Origin: Lachnospiraceae bacterium | Lineage (GTDB): Bacteria > Bacillota > Clostridia > Lachnospirales > Lachnospiraceae | Direction of reading: 5' to 3' | Length of the DNA: 64,000 nt | NCBI GenBank assembly: GCA_910575475.1 | Contig: CAJTGD010000026.1 | Coordinates: forward strand, 1 to 64,000 | Shown here: piece after piece, positions 1-7,928 of the stretch | Position numbering within the stretch: position 1 is the stretch's first letter | Layout of the letters: every line of letters begins with the position of its first letter | Made by a program: the position numbers and the translations under genes | Notes under the pieces: generated by a model | Databases searched by the model: none | Told to the model about the DNA's origin: nothing | The model's input: only the letters and a program-made list of their open reading frames with translations

Positions 1-204
1 CCCCTGTTAGTCTCATAGCATTTTTCAATATATCAACTCTGTTTCAAAAGGCTATTATCTAATAGCTTGTTTAAGTGCGCCAGTTTTTGGCTTTCCTCTA
101 CTTTCTTTCACACTATATACCTCGTCTGAGTTAATACCTATATTTTACCTAAAAACATAGGAAATGATTAGTATATAAAAGAGGTATCAATTAATACCTA
201 AATA

Positions 205-213
205 TGATATAAT
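205..213 (+). promoter_or_regulatory. Extended -10 promoter for the first small gene
   Basis: A TGA followed by TATAAT (208-213) forms an extended -10 element about 40 bases before the first coding region. No convincing -35 is seen. Two similar AT-rich words (TTAATACCTA at about 133 and 191) lie upstream and could be operator repeats. The rest of 1-204 holds no recognisable gene. Confidence 0.4.
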
Positions 214-249
214 CAGTAAAAAGATAGTATGTGATTGGAGGGTAGAAAT

Positions 250-606
250 ATTAAGAAGCGAATATATTTCATTATCACACTTATAATCCCAATATTTATA
301 TTCTGGAATCATACAATAGATGCGGGTGGTGATGGCAGGAGTTCTTCTATAAAAGTTAATAACAGAACAATTTATGCAAATGATCAGGGAATGGATGTAA
401 CGGAAGAGTTTAAGAGTGCAGAGGAGGATGCCCAAAAAGCGATTGAAAAATATTATGGAGATCAGGAGATCGATATTTTGAACTTTTGCCATCTGGGTTT
501 CACGGGGCGCATGACAGTAGATGTAATAGTAAATGGATGCAATAGTTATACGATTCTGTGGAAAGATGGGAAAATACAATCAATAAATGAGATTACTCAA
601 AAATGA
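250..606 (+). CDS. Small exported protein of unknown function
   Basis: No family is recognised. The protein begins with a hydrophobic stretch after two lysines (KKRIYFIITLIIPIFIFW), which looks like a signal peptide or N-terminal anchor. About 95 polar residues follow, with an acidic helix-like middle. The start is odd: GGAGGG (237-242) sits 7 bases before an ATT codon at 250, so ATT rather than the upstream TTG (235) fits the ribosome binding site best. It may be a rare ATT start or a mutated ATG. It lies in the AT-rich integrated element upstream of two tiny membrane peptides and is probably element cargo. Confidence 0.5.
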   Translation: MKKRIYFIITLIIPIFIFWNHTIDAGGDGRSSSIKVNNRTIYANDQGMDVTEEFKSAEEDAQKAIEKYYGDQEIDILNFCHLGFTGRMTVDVIVNGCNSYTILWKDGKIQSINEITQK

Positions 607-669
607 TATGGCCTGCGTGTATATAGCAGGTCTTTTTTATTTGAAAGACAGGAAGGAGAAAATAATATA

Positions 670-765
670 ATGGTACAATATTATGTCTTGGGGATATTGA
701 TTGGAGTGGTTGTAATAAATGTCATTTATGTTAACACGTTGCTGTGGGAAGAAATGGAGGGCTAA
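670..765 (+). CDS. Tiny membrane peptide, 31 aa
   Basis: ATG at 670 follows AGGAAGGAG (649-658). The 31-residue product starts MVQYYVLGILIGVVV and is essentially one transmembrane helix with an acidic tail (WEEMEG). The next small frame begins 3 bases after its stop, suggesting a co-transcribed pair. Size and topology resemble phage holin-like or type I toxin-like peptides, but no family is recognised, so function is left open. Confidence 0.35.
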   Translation: MVQYYVLGILIGVVVINVIYVNTLLWEEMEG

Positions 766-768
766 GAG

Positions 769-861
769 ATGGTAGATAGTACGAAGATGATATTAGAAGG
801 AATTGCTTTAGTAGTCAGTACTTTAAAAATAATAGTACAGCTAAAAAGACAAAGGAAATAA
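769..861 (+). CDS. Tiny amphipathic/basic peptide, 30 aa
   Basis: ATG at 769 starts 3 bases after the previous stop and has a purine-rich GAGGGCTAAGAG upstream. The product has a hydrophobic helix (ILEGIALVVSTLKIIV) and a strongly basic end (QLKRQRK), typical of small membrane-active peptides. A GC-rich hairpin follows immediately. Function unknown; it may be element cargo translated with the preceding peptide. Confidence 0.33.
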   Translation: MVDSTKMILEGIALVVSTLKIIVQLKRQRK

Positions 862-871
862 AATTAAAGCC

Positions 872-898
872 GGGCGGAAAACGGATAGTTTTCCGCCC
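872..898 (+). terminator. Hairpin after the small-peptide genes
   Basis: GGGCGGAAAAC (872-882) pairs perfectly with GTTTTCCGCCC (888-898) around a 5-base loop. The U tract is poor, so termination may be inefficient or factor-dependent. Confidence 0.55.
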
Positions 899-973
899 CT
901 ATATCTATTCATGATAAGTAGAAGGGCATGATATGATTTAACAGCTTTAATTTTCAATTTGATGAAAAAATGC

Positions 974-1002
974 TTGACATACAAAATGAAAAGCAGTATA
1001 AT
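974..1002 (+). promoter_or_regulatory. Consensus sigma-A promoter for the non-coding RNA
   Basis: TTGACA (974-979), a 17-base spacer and TATAAT (997-1002) form a perfect consensus promoter. The predicted start is near 1009, and no long frame begins there, so it most likely drives the structured transcript that follows. Confidence 0.8.
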
Positions 1003-1008
1003 ATTATC

Positions 1009-1296
1009 TACAATTTCATAAAGGTATGTAGAGTCTTTCCCTGCTATTTGCAGTTTCGTGATGAATAAAACACGAAGAGAAGATGAAATGAACACTGCAT
1101 AGGGGATGTCTGAAAGTACGAAGAGTCACAAGAAGTGGCACCTTGAAATAGTATGCTTATGGATAAGCATTAGTAGAGGGATTAAGAGTAATAAGGCATG
1201 ACTAATAAATACATAAGTTAGGAAGGTAATTAGACGTTTTTTAAACGTCTGGTTTGCATATATCCTATCTATGTGTCTATTAGTGATGCCTTTTTT
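1009..1296 (+). ncRNA. Candidate structured non-coding RNA, about 290 nt
   Basis: Transcribed from a perfect consensus promoter, this stretch has no convincing coding frame but many local hairpins: TTCGTG/CACGAA (about 1054-1075), a GTCAC/GTGGC stem (about 1126-1140), a perfect ATGCTTAT/ATAAGCAT stem (1153-1170) and AGACGTTT/AAACGTCT (1232-1250). The last is nested in a long imperfect stem (1194-1225 with 1263-1291) ending in a six-T run, a good terminator. The only peptides inside are 13 and 31 codons without good ribosome binding sites. I cannot assign it to a known class. It precedes the DUF927 ATPase and integrase, so it could control the element or act as an antisense or plasmid-type regulatory RNA. 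Confidence 0.55.
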
Positions 1297-1446
1297 GTTG
1301 TATAAAGCATCCGGTCACTGACTTTACTCCTTTGGGTGAAATTAGTACAAAAACAAAGGAGGGATTGTAATGTGAATTTGTTTTGAAGATTTTTTAAAGT
1401 ATCCCCAAAACAGTAATTTCAATAATATGGATCGGAGGCTGATAAA

Positions 1447-3201
1447 ATGAAAGCTGAATTAATTGATTTTAATGAAAAGAAAGGTCAGGCATACCTTTTG
1501 CATAAGGGGTATGGAATTCATAATGGACGATATGGATATTGGAATGTTCCAAAGAAAGACGAAGAATCAAAATTTATTGCTTGCGGCAGTGCAGTATGGG
1601 TTGAAGAAATATGTATTAATATTGAAACAATGGAACGCACTTTAAAGTTAAAGTTCTATGACTGCGTAGGCAATGGTATGGTATTAGATATGCCACGCAG
1701 TGATATGACAGAGCAAAATATACTTAATCTAACTAAATTTGGCGTACAAGTTAACAAGCGTACAGCAGATGTTCTTATAAAATGTTTAGAGAATCAGGAA
1801 AATAAAGCCCCTATGACCTATCAGCATAAAGGCCTTGGGTTTGGCTTGTATGGTGAAGAATATTTTTTTAAAGGATTTAAGGCTATAGGTATGGAAAGCA
1901 AATATGTGGGGGAATTATCAGTAGAACCTCACGGAAGTTACAAAAAGTGGAAAGATATGGTCAAAAAGGAAGTACTGGGTACTTCAATGGAAATTATTTT
2001 GGCCAGTGCGTTAAGTGCAACAGTGATAGATTTTATTCATCCAGACTATCAAGTTGACAATGTTTTACTAAGCTTGGTTGGGAATAGCAGTTCTGGAAAA
2101 ACAACAGCTTTAAATTTAGCAGTGTCAACCGGGTCGCTTCCAGCGATATCTGGGAAATCTTTGATGCTATCATTTATTGATACAGAACTAAGTATTATAC
2201 ATAAAATGTCCAGTGGATTCCCTGTAGCGATAGACGAATTTACCGCATTAGGAAATCGAGATATGACTAGATTACTCTATACGATTGCAAATGGAAGTGA
2301 AAGAAGCCGTATGAATCAAAAGATGGATATGGTAGAAACAAACGAATTTCACACATCTGTATTAATGAGTAGTGAATGCAGCATTCTTTCTTCCTCTCAT
2401 AAATACGAAGGTTTAAGGGTTCGGGTATTGGAATTTGAAAATATCAAGTGGACAACATCTGGAGATTCCGCAGATAGGATAAAAAAGGCATGTTTGTCTA
2501 ACTATGGGTGGGCAGTACCAAAGTTGGCAAAATATTTGCTTGGTATGGAAAAAGAAAGTTTAATCCAACTGTGCGAAGAATGGAGCGATGACTTTTTAAA
2601 TTCTTTAGAGAATAAAAATGCATTAGCCACCCGCATGTCAAAAAAGATAGGGATTATATTGGCTACAGCGCAAATTGCAGAAAAGGCATTAGGCTTGGTA
2701 TTTGATTTGGATATGATAGAGAAGTTTTTCTGCGAAAATCTCAAAATGAATCCAGAAGACTATGACATTGGAATCAAAGCATATGAGGCAGTAATGTCAT
2801 ATGTAGCTGAAAGGCCAAAAGAATTTGGCGAAGCAATATACAGCAATGATCCTCGAGCAGACGTTGAGTATTATTATAGAAGCGGCAAGATAAAACCGTC
2901 GAAGCAGAAGAAACTATATGATGGAAGTCTTTCTAATGAGATATTATTTATTAAGGAAGAAACATTTGATAAAATTCTTGAATCTAAGGGATTTCGTGAT
3001 AGTAAAGTAATCTTGCGCAAACTAAGGGAATTAGGATTACTTGTTAGTGATAATGATCGATTCAAGAGCAAAGCACGTTTAGGGCAGGACTCAATATTGA
3101 TAAAAGGCTATAGATTGAGAATCAGAAATTGTGAACAGGCGGAGTCTGATTCAAATTCAAGTAGTACAAATAATAAAAAGAAAGGAAGCAGAGAATTATG
3201 A
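1447..3201 (+). CDS. DUF927-domain ATPase of an integrated element
   Basis: A 584-residue protein with a P-loop (GNSSSGKT, residues 212-219) and a Walker B-like FPVAIDEFTALGN. This is the DUF927 family, a helicase/ATPase-like group common in integrative elements and some SCCmec-type cassettes, thought to act in replication or mobilisation. The N-terminal ~180 residues are a less conserved DUF927 extension and the C-terminal third may bind DNA. The ATG follows GGAGG (1434-1438). Its TGA overlaps the integrase ATG (ATGA), so the two are translationally coupled. A biochemical role is inference. Confidence 0.8.
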   Translation: MKAELIDFNEKKGQAYLLHKGYGIHNGRYGYWNVPKKDEESKFIACGSAVWVEEICINIETMERTLKLKFYDCVGNGMVLDMPRSDMTEQNILNLTKFGVQVNKRTADVLIKCLENQENKAPMTYQHKGLGFGLYGEEYFFKGFKAIGMESKYVGELSVEPHGSYKKWKDMVKKEVLGTSMEIILASALSATVIDFIHPDYQVDNVLLSLVGNSSSGKTTALNLAVSTGSLPAISGKSLMLSFIDTELSIIHKMSSGFPVAIDEFTALGNRDMTRLLYTIANGSERSRMNQKMDMVETNEFHTSVLMSSECSILSSSHKYEGLRVRVLEFENIKWTTSGDSADRIKKACLSNYGWAVPKLAKYLLGMEKESLIQLCEEWSDDFLNSLENKNALATRMSKKIGIILATAQIAEKALGLVFDLDMIEKFFCENLKMNPEDYDIGIKAYEAVMSYVAERPKEFGEAIYSNDPRADVEYYYRSGKIKPSKQKKLYDGSLSNEILFIKEETFDKILESKGFRDSKVILRKLRELGLLVSDNDRFKSKARLGQDSILIKGYRLRIRNCEQAESDSNSSSTNNKKKGSREL

Positions 3202-4391
3202 CAAGTACAAAAAAAGTAACAGGTTCAGTTCGGCCACGCCCGAACAAAGATCATGTAACACATTACGATATTACTATAGAACTGGGCAGAGATCCACTAA
3301 CTGGCAAGCGAAAAAGAGTTAGCTTTCGTGCAGATACTACGAATCGGGAAGAAGCGGAGGCAATGCTTATAATGAAGAAGGCAGAATATCTTCAAGGCGA
3401 AATGCTAATGCCTTCTGAAAAGACGGTTGCTGGATTTTTAGATGAATATCTGCGGGATTATGTAAAAATACAGAGTAGTCCAGCAACGGTTAGGGATTAT
3501 GAATCTGTAATTGAAAGATATCTAAAACCTATGTTTGGAAAAATAAAGCTACAGAAATTGCAGAAATCACATGTTCAGCAGGTATACAATCAATGGCGGC
3601 AAAAATCGAATGCCAGTGATAATCCGCTGAAAGCCAGTACAGTGAAGCACATTAACAGGATTTTCAAGGCGGCATTAAATGTAGCGGTTGAGTTGGAATA
3701 TATCAAGAAAAATCCTACCAACCATATCAAAATCGGAAAAGATTTAGACGACCATGATTTAGATGTCTATACTGTAGAAGAAATCAAGGAACTGCAGAAG
3801 GCAGTGAAGGGAACAGACATGGAGCTTCCGGTGGCTTTACTTTTCGACTGTATTATGCGAAGGGGAGAACTTCTGGGACTTTCCTTCTCGGATATTGATT
3901 TTGAAAATAAGACTGTGACAATTCGACATAGCTTTGTAGAATCTGCAGATAGTAAATGCCCGGTTTTGAAAGACTGTAAGACAGATGGTTCATACAGAAA
4001 GCTGGTAGTTAGCGATTATACAATAAAGCTGTTGAAGAAACAGAGACTTTTGTATAAAACAAACCGAATGAAGTATGGAAAAGAGTTTGAAAACAGTAAC
4101 AGAGTGATTTGCCAGGAGAATGGGAAACCTTTTCTTCCGAAGAGCTTTACATATAAATGGATGCGTACATTAAAGAAATATGGATTGCGCCACATCAAGT
4201 TACATGGAACAAGACACAGTGCAATTTCACTTTTGCTTACACAGGGGATTCCATTGCACATAGTTCAGAAGAGGGCTGGACACAAAGACCCGAAGATAAC
4301 TCTTTCCGTATATTCACATGTCGCACAAGATGACCAAAATCTTGTTGCAGATAAGCTGTCTGATGTACTGTTTCCGGCAGTAAATCAATAA
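3198..4391 (+). CDS. Tyrosine site-specific integrase
   Basis: A 397-residue phage/ICE-type tyrosine recombinase. It has an arm-site DNA-binding domain (about 1-70), a SAM-like core-binding domain (about 75-170) and a C-terminal catalytic domain. Catalytic residues are visible: Arg221 in MRRGELLGL, HGTRH (His336, Arg339), His362 in AGHKD and Tyr372 in VYSHV. It should catalyse integration and excision of the element whose end lies 400 bases downstream in a tRNA-Lys 3' half. It is coupled by ATGA overlap to the DUF927 gene. No excisionase is recognised in the window. Confidence 0.93.
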   Translation: MTSTKKVTGSVRPRPNKDHVTHYDITIELGRDPLTGKRKRVSFRADTTNREEAEAMLIMKKAEYLQGEMLMPSEKTVAGFLDEYLRDYVKIQSSPATVRDYESVIERYLKPMFGKIKLQKLQKSHVQQVYNQWRQKSNASDNPLKASTVKHINRIFKAALNVAVELEYIKKNPTNHIKIGKDLDDHDLDVYTVEEIKELQKAVKGTDMELPVALLFDCIMRRGELLGLSFSDIDFENKTVTIRHSFVESADSKCPVLKDCKTDGSYRKLVVSDYTIKLLKKQRLLYKTNRMKYGKEFENSNRVICQENGKPFLPKSFTYKWMRTLKKYGLRHIKLHGTRHSAISLLLTQGIPLHIVQKRAGHKDPKITLSVYSHVAQDDQNLVADKLSDVLFPAVNQ

Positions 4392-4467
4392 CTTGACAAC
4401 CTGATTCCTATACTGGGGGATAAGCAGAATCGGCGGCAAATGTGATTCTGCCCCCAGGCTGGGAATC

Positions 4468-4595
4468 AAAAAATCCCGAAATCCCGTTTTCCCGTTGAAG
4501 AAATGCAGCTTTTTTGAATCATATTAAAAAAACTGCCAGGTTTGTTTGTATAACTGCATTTCTTGTAACGGGATTTCGGGATTTCGGGAATTTTT
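4468..4595. repeat. Long inverted repeat near the element end
   Basis: About 41 bases at 4468-4508 reappear, mostly as reverse complement, at 4554-4595. The shared core includes CCCGAAATCCCG and AAGAAATGCAG. The ~45-base spacer is AT-rich. The repeat lies between the integrase stop and the attachment site, where arm-type integrase sites or a transfer/replication origin commonly lie. Apart from this repeat and attR, 4392-5020 contains no convincing gene. Confidence 0.6.
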
Positions 4596-4787
4596 GGTGG
4601 GCAGTTGGGGGTGCTGTAGTTTAAGATTGTTTAAAATCAAGGCTTATATTGTATGCTTAATGATTAAGTTAAACTCTTGGTCGCCGATTTGGTCGCCGTT
4701 TTTTGGGATGAAAATTAGAAAAATCTGGAGATTGACTTGGTGAGAATATATGAATAATTTTTGCCGCCAAACTGTATCCCTGAATGT

Positions 4788-4829
4788 CTCTTAATCAGGG
4801 TGTCCAGGGTTCGAGCCCCTGATCGCGCA
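4788..4829 (+). other. attR: 3' half of tRNA-Lys(CTT)
   Basis: CTCTTAA (anticodon loop, anticodon CTT), TCAGG, a T-arm of CAGGG-TTCGAGC-CCCTG, and a 3' acceptor strand ATCGCGC plus A give a textbook tRNA-Lys 3' half. The D-arm and 5' acceptor strand are absent, so this is not a functional tRNA. It marks the crossover site left by the integrase; the complete tRNA should sit at the other end of the element, left of the window. Confidence 0.8.
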
Positions 4830-4890
4830 TTAGAAATCACTGTTTTTGCAGACAATAGAGGCTGTGGGGACGGTGGTTTTTTTTGAATAA

Positions 4891-4921
4891 AAATCCCGGA
4901 AATCTTAAAATTCCGGGATTT
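4891..4921. terminator. Hairpin after attR
   Basis: AAATCCCGGAA (4891-4901) pairs perfectly with TTCCGGGATTT (4911-4921). It probably is the native terminator of the tRNA-Lys locus or of the element boundary. Confidence 0.5.
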
Positions 4922-5027
4922 CCTGTTTCCTATCATAGAAATATACTAATATCAGTTTTCTGAAAATTTTGTATATATTTCACAAAAAAGAGAGTTCTTT
5001 TTTTATACCTATTTAATATAGAAATAC

Positions 5028-5070
5028 TTGCTAAAAACAATAGAAAATGATAAAATTCAATAGAAAGTGA
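5028..5070 (+). promoter_or_regulatory. ptsI promoter with a tandem operator-like repeat
   Basis: TTGCTA (5028-5033), 17 bases, then TAAAAT (5051-5056) form a plausible promoter. CAATAGAAAATGA (5038-5050) and CAATAGAAAGTGA (5058-5070) are direct repeats 20 bases apart flanking the -10, as expected for an operator. A similar word occurs at the sorC/RLP intergenic region, so a shared regulator (the DeoR or SorC protein encoded nearby) is possible. Confidence 0.5.
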
Positions 5071-5135
5071 GAATGGTGTTTTGTTAGTTCATTACAATGA
5101 TATAAATTTTAGAACATATACAGGGAGGTGTGTGA

Positions 5136-6860
5136 ATGAAATTAAAAGGTGTATCTACTTCTCCTCAGATCGTTATTGGAGAGGTCATGCAATATGTTCC
5201 CTTTACCTGCGAAGTCGAACCCCGTCAATTGGAGGATCATAAAGCAGCGGAAGAAGTCGGCTTATACCAGAGGGCAAAAGAGGCGGCTTTCCTGGAACTG
5301 AGTGTATTGGGAGAGATCCTCGAAAAAAAAGAGTCTTCTAATACTGACTTTGTCGCGGCTCATCAGGAGATACTGAACGATCCGGTTATGGATCAGGAGA
5401 TACGGCAGATGATCGAAGGAGGTCCATATTATGCAGACTTTGCCGTGACTTCGGTTTTTGACCGGTATCGGGAATTGTTTGCAGCAAATAAAAATGCTTT
5501 GATACAGGAGAGGGCTTCAGATCTGCAGGATGTGAAAATGCGCCTGCTCCGCTGTTATTATGGGGAGCCGGAGAAAAATCTGTCAAAGATCTCAAAACCG
5601 TGCATTATAGCGGCTGAAGAGCTGTTCCCGTCAGATACGCTGTGTCTGGACGAGGAAAATATCAAAGGGATCATTACAGAAAAAGGCAGCCTGACATCCC
5701 ATACGGCGATCATTGCAAGGACGCTGGATATCCCGGCGCTTCTAGGAGCAGAGGGGATAATGGGAGCAGTGCAGGACGGCGACAGAGTGATCCTGGATGG
5801 AACTGCCCAGGAAGCGGTTGTTGGAGCGGATGCCAAAGCGGTTGACAGATATCTGGAAAAAGCAGGCAATATAGAAAAGGACATGGAGATTACCCGCCTT
5901 TATTACAAAAAAGAACCGCTGACAGCTGATGATGTAAAAATAGATCTGCGCGTCAACATTGCCTCTCCGGAATTTGACCGGACAGATAAAGTCCCTTATC
6001 TCGATGGAGTTGGTTTATTCCGAAGCGAATTTCTATATCTTTCCCGGAAAAATCTCCCATCGGAGGAAGAGCAGTTTTTGGCATATCGGAAGATTGCCGG
6101 GATTTTTAAAGAAAAGCCGGTTGTATTGCGCACTCTGGATATCGGCGGAGACAAACAGGTTCCGTATATGGAGCTGCCGAAAGAAGACAATCCATTTCTG
6201 GGCATCCGTGGGCTGCGTCTCTGTCTGAACAGGGAAGATATTTTTCGTACACAGCTGCGGGCAGCGCTTCGGGCGTCTGCATATGGAAACCTTATGATCA
6301 TGTTTCCGATGGTTACGTCTATCAATGAATTTTATGCTGCGAAAAAAATTGTCAAAGACATTGAAAAAGAATTGGATGAGCAGGAGATCGCTTACGATCA
6401 CAATATAAAAGTGGGGATTATGATCGAGGTGCCGTCGGTCGCGTTGATCGCAGATCAGATCATAGATGAAATTGATTTTGCCAGTGTCGGAACAAACGAC
6501 CTCTGCCAATATCTCTGTGCGGCAGACCGTATGAACCATGCGGTAAAAGATTATTATCAGGATTATCATCCGGCAGTGTTCCGCGTACTGCGCGATCTGG
6601 CTTCTGTATTTGAAGCATCTGGAAAGTGCCTGAGCATTTGCGGCGAGCTGGCCGGTGATCCGCTTGCGATCCCGCTTCTTGCAGGGATCGGAATCCGTAC
6701 ATTAAGTATGAATGAGACATCTATCGCAAGGGCGAAAAGAGTCATCTGCAATATGAGGATGGAGGAGGCAAAAGCGCTGGCGGAAGAGGCATTGGACAGG
6801 AAGAGCAATTGGGAGATTGAAAAATTGCTGCGGGAATTTCAGGAAAAAAACAGAGAATAG
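5136..6860 (+). CDS. ptsI: PTS enzyme I (phosphoenolpyruvate-protein phosphotransferase)
   Basis: 574 residues, full length for EI. It transfers phosphate from phosphoenolpyruvate to HPr in the cytoplasm. The N-terminal HPr-binding domain is followed by the phosphohistidine site SLTSHTAI (His189, the same number as in E. coli EI). The C-terminal PEP-binding TIM barrel carries GVGLFRSEFLY, GGDKQVP and the SVGTNDLCQY...CAADRMN signature. The ATG follows AGGGAGGTG. HPr starts 15 bases later, so the two form an operon. EI and HPr sitting next to a dedicated galactitol-type EII and RuBisCO-like genes is less usual than a lone housekeeping ptsHI. Confidence 0.96.
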   Translation: MKLKGVSTSPQIVIGEVMQYVPFTCEVEPRQLEDHKAAEEVGLYQRAKEAAFLELSVLGEILEKKESSNTDFVAAHQEILNDPVMDQEIRQMIEGGPYYADFAVTSVFDRYRELFAANKNALIQERASDLQDVKMRLLRCYYGEPEKNLSKISKPCIIAAEELFPSDTLCLDEENIKGIITEKGSLTSHTAIIARTLDIPALLGAEGIMGAVQDGDRVILDGTAQEAVVGADAKAVDRYLEKAGNIEKDMEITRLYYKKEPLTADDVKIDLRVNIASPEFDRTDKVPYLDGVGLFRSEFLYLSRKNLPSEEEQFLAYRKIAGIFKEKPVVLRTLDIGGDKQVPYMELPKEDNPFLGIRGLRLCLNREDIFRTQLRAALRASAYGNLMIMFPMVTSINEFYAAKKIVKDIEKELDEQEIAYDHNIKVGIMIEVPSVALIADQIIDEIDFASVGTNDLCQYLCAADRMNHAVKDYYQDYHPAVFRVLRDLASVFEASGKCLSICGELAGDPLAIPLLAGIGIRTLSMNETSIARAKRVICNMRMEEAKALAEEALDRKSNWEIEKLLREFQEKNRE

Positions 6861-6875
6861 GAGGAGATTGATATC

Positions 6876-7142
6876 ATGTATTCGAAAAAGATCAAGGTGG
6901 TGAATCCAACGGGGCTTCACGCAAGACCGGCTTCTCAGCTTACGGCGAAAGCAAATAATTTCCACTCTGCGATCACTCTGCAGAGGATCGGAGAAGAGGG
7001 GGAGTATAACGTAAAATCGATTATTATGCTGTTGGCTCTGGGACTTGCCCAGGGGGAGGAAGCCATGCTGTCGGCCCAGGGGGATGACGAGGTAGAAGCA
7101 GTGGATACGCTGGCGGAATTTATTGAAGCTTTAGAAGAATGA
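6876..7142 (+). CDS. ptsH: PTS phosphocarrier protein HPr
   Basis: 88 residues, the usual HPr size. It accepts phosphate from EI at His15 (TGLHARPAS) and passes it to EIIA proteins. A regulatory serine is present in NVKSIIML (Ser48, equivalent to Ser46), so HprK/CcpA control is possible. AGGAGG precedes the ATG, 15 bases after ptsI. The order ptsI-ptsH is the reverse of most housekeeping ptsHI operons. Confidence 0.95.
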   Translation: MYSKKIKVVNPTGLHARPASQLTAKANNFHSAITLQRIGEEGEYNVKSIIMLLALGLAQGEEAMLSAQGDDEVEAVDTLAEFIEALEE

Positions 7143-7164
7143 TCAAAGGTGGTGAGTCAGGTAT

Positions 7165-7428
7165 ATGCCGATGCAGATACAATACCAGGTTATTGCGCTG
7201 GTGTTATTGATCGGCCTTCTGATTTTCGGATTTCTGGTTCCGGAACAGATTCAAAAGAGAAAGAAGGCCAAAGAAATAGACTCTATTGTGTCAGGGGACC
7301 GGGTCGTTACAAAACACGGAATCTGTGGAACCGTGCAGTCTGTAGAACAAGGGCTTTTTGTCATTGCCTGTGAACCTGACGGTACACGACTGCAGATCGC
7401 GCAGTGGGGGATACGGGGTAAACAATGA
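7165..7428 (+). CDS. YajC-like small membrane protein
   Basis: 87 residues: one N-terminal transmembrane helix (IALVLLIGLLIFGFLVP) followed by a basic linker (QKRKKAKEI) and a small beta domain with SGDRVVTKHGICGTV. This matches the YajC pattern of the Sec translocon accessory subunit (helix, KRRK, GD.V.T..G..G.V). It begins 22 bases after ptsH and is followed by a second, more diverged YajC-like gene. Whether it serves SecDF or a local role in this sugar locus cannot be told from sequence. Confidence 0.7.
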   Translation: MPMQIQYQVIALVLLIGLLIFGFLVPEQIQKRKKAKEIDSIVSGDRVVTKHGICGTVQSVEQGLFVIACEPDGTRLQIAQWGIRGKQ

Positions 7429-7484
7429 TCCCTTACCGTTTTACCGGCGAAAATGTCCGGCAGGTATAAATGCAGGGGGCTATT

Positions 7485-7859
7485 ATGATATACACATTGT
7501 TATTTTTTTTAATATTGATGCTGGTTATGAATCTGGCGATCATCCGGCCGCACAGAAAGGCATTTAATAAACGGGCGGTAATGCTGAACAGTGTCCGCCC
7601 CGGACTGGTGATCTACACTGCCGACGGGGTGAGGGCGAAAGTGGATGCAGTGGAAAAGGACAGGGTGTATTTAAGCTGTTTCCCGGATGGCGTCAGGCTG
7701 GTCATAGATCTGGAATCGATCGGGCTGGTGGAAGATTATGACGAAAAATATGCACGATCGCTGATGGATGAGAAGATCCAAAAAGGACGAGAGGCGCTTG
7801 TGAACCGAAGGATCAGCACACAAAAAAAGGCAGAAAAAAATCAGGACAAAAAGTTATAA
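7485..7859 (+). CDS. Second, diverged YajC-like membrane protein
   Basis: About 124 residues from ATG 7485 (MIYTLLFF; a start at 7470 is also open). It has an N-terminal transmembrane helix, an IRPHRKAF linker like the YajC IRPQ-K motif, a beta domain (PGLVIYTADGVRAKVDAV) and a charged C-terminal tail rich in Lys/Gln. It looks like a paralogue of the preceding gene with an extended tail. Two YajC-like genes side by side between HPr and a DeoR regulator is an unusual arrangement; function is unassigned. Confidence 0.55.
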   Translation: MIYTLLFFLILMLVMNLAIIRPHRKAFNKRAVMLNSVRPGLVIYTADGVRAKVDAVEKDRVYLSCFPDGVRLVIDLESIGLVEDYDEKYARSLMDEKIQKGREALVNRRISTQKKAEKNQDKKL

Positions 7860-7928
7860 AGTATGTAGCGGCTATGTGGTACATGCGAATTTACACCAAA
7901 AAAATCAGATATAAATTGGAGAGACGAT

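Noticed and set aside
1106-1201. 31-codon frame inside the candidate RNA
   Set aside because: It lacks a properly spaced ribosome binding site and overlaps several stable hairpins.
4741-4835. Complete tRNA-Lys gene
   Set aside because: Only the anticodon loop, T-arm and 3' acceptor strand are present; no 5' acceptor, D-arm or matching left anticodon stem. Treated as attR.
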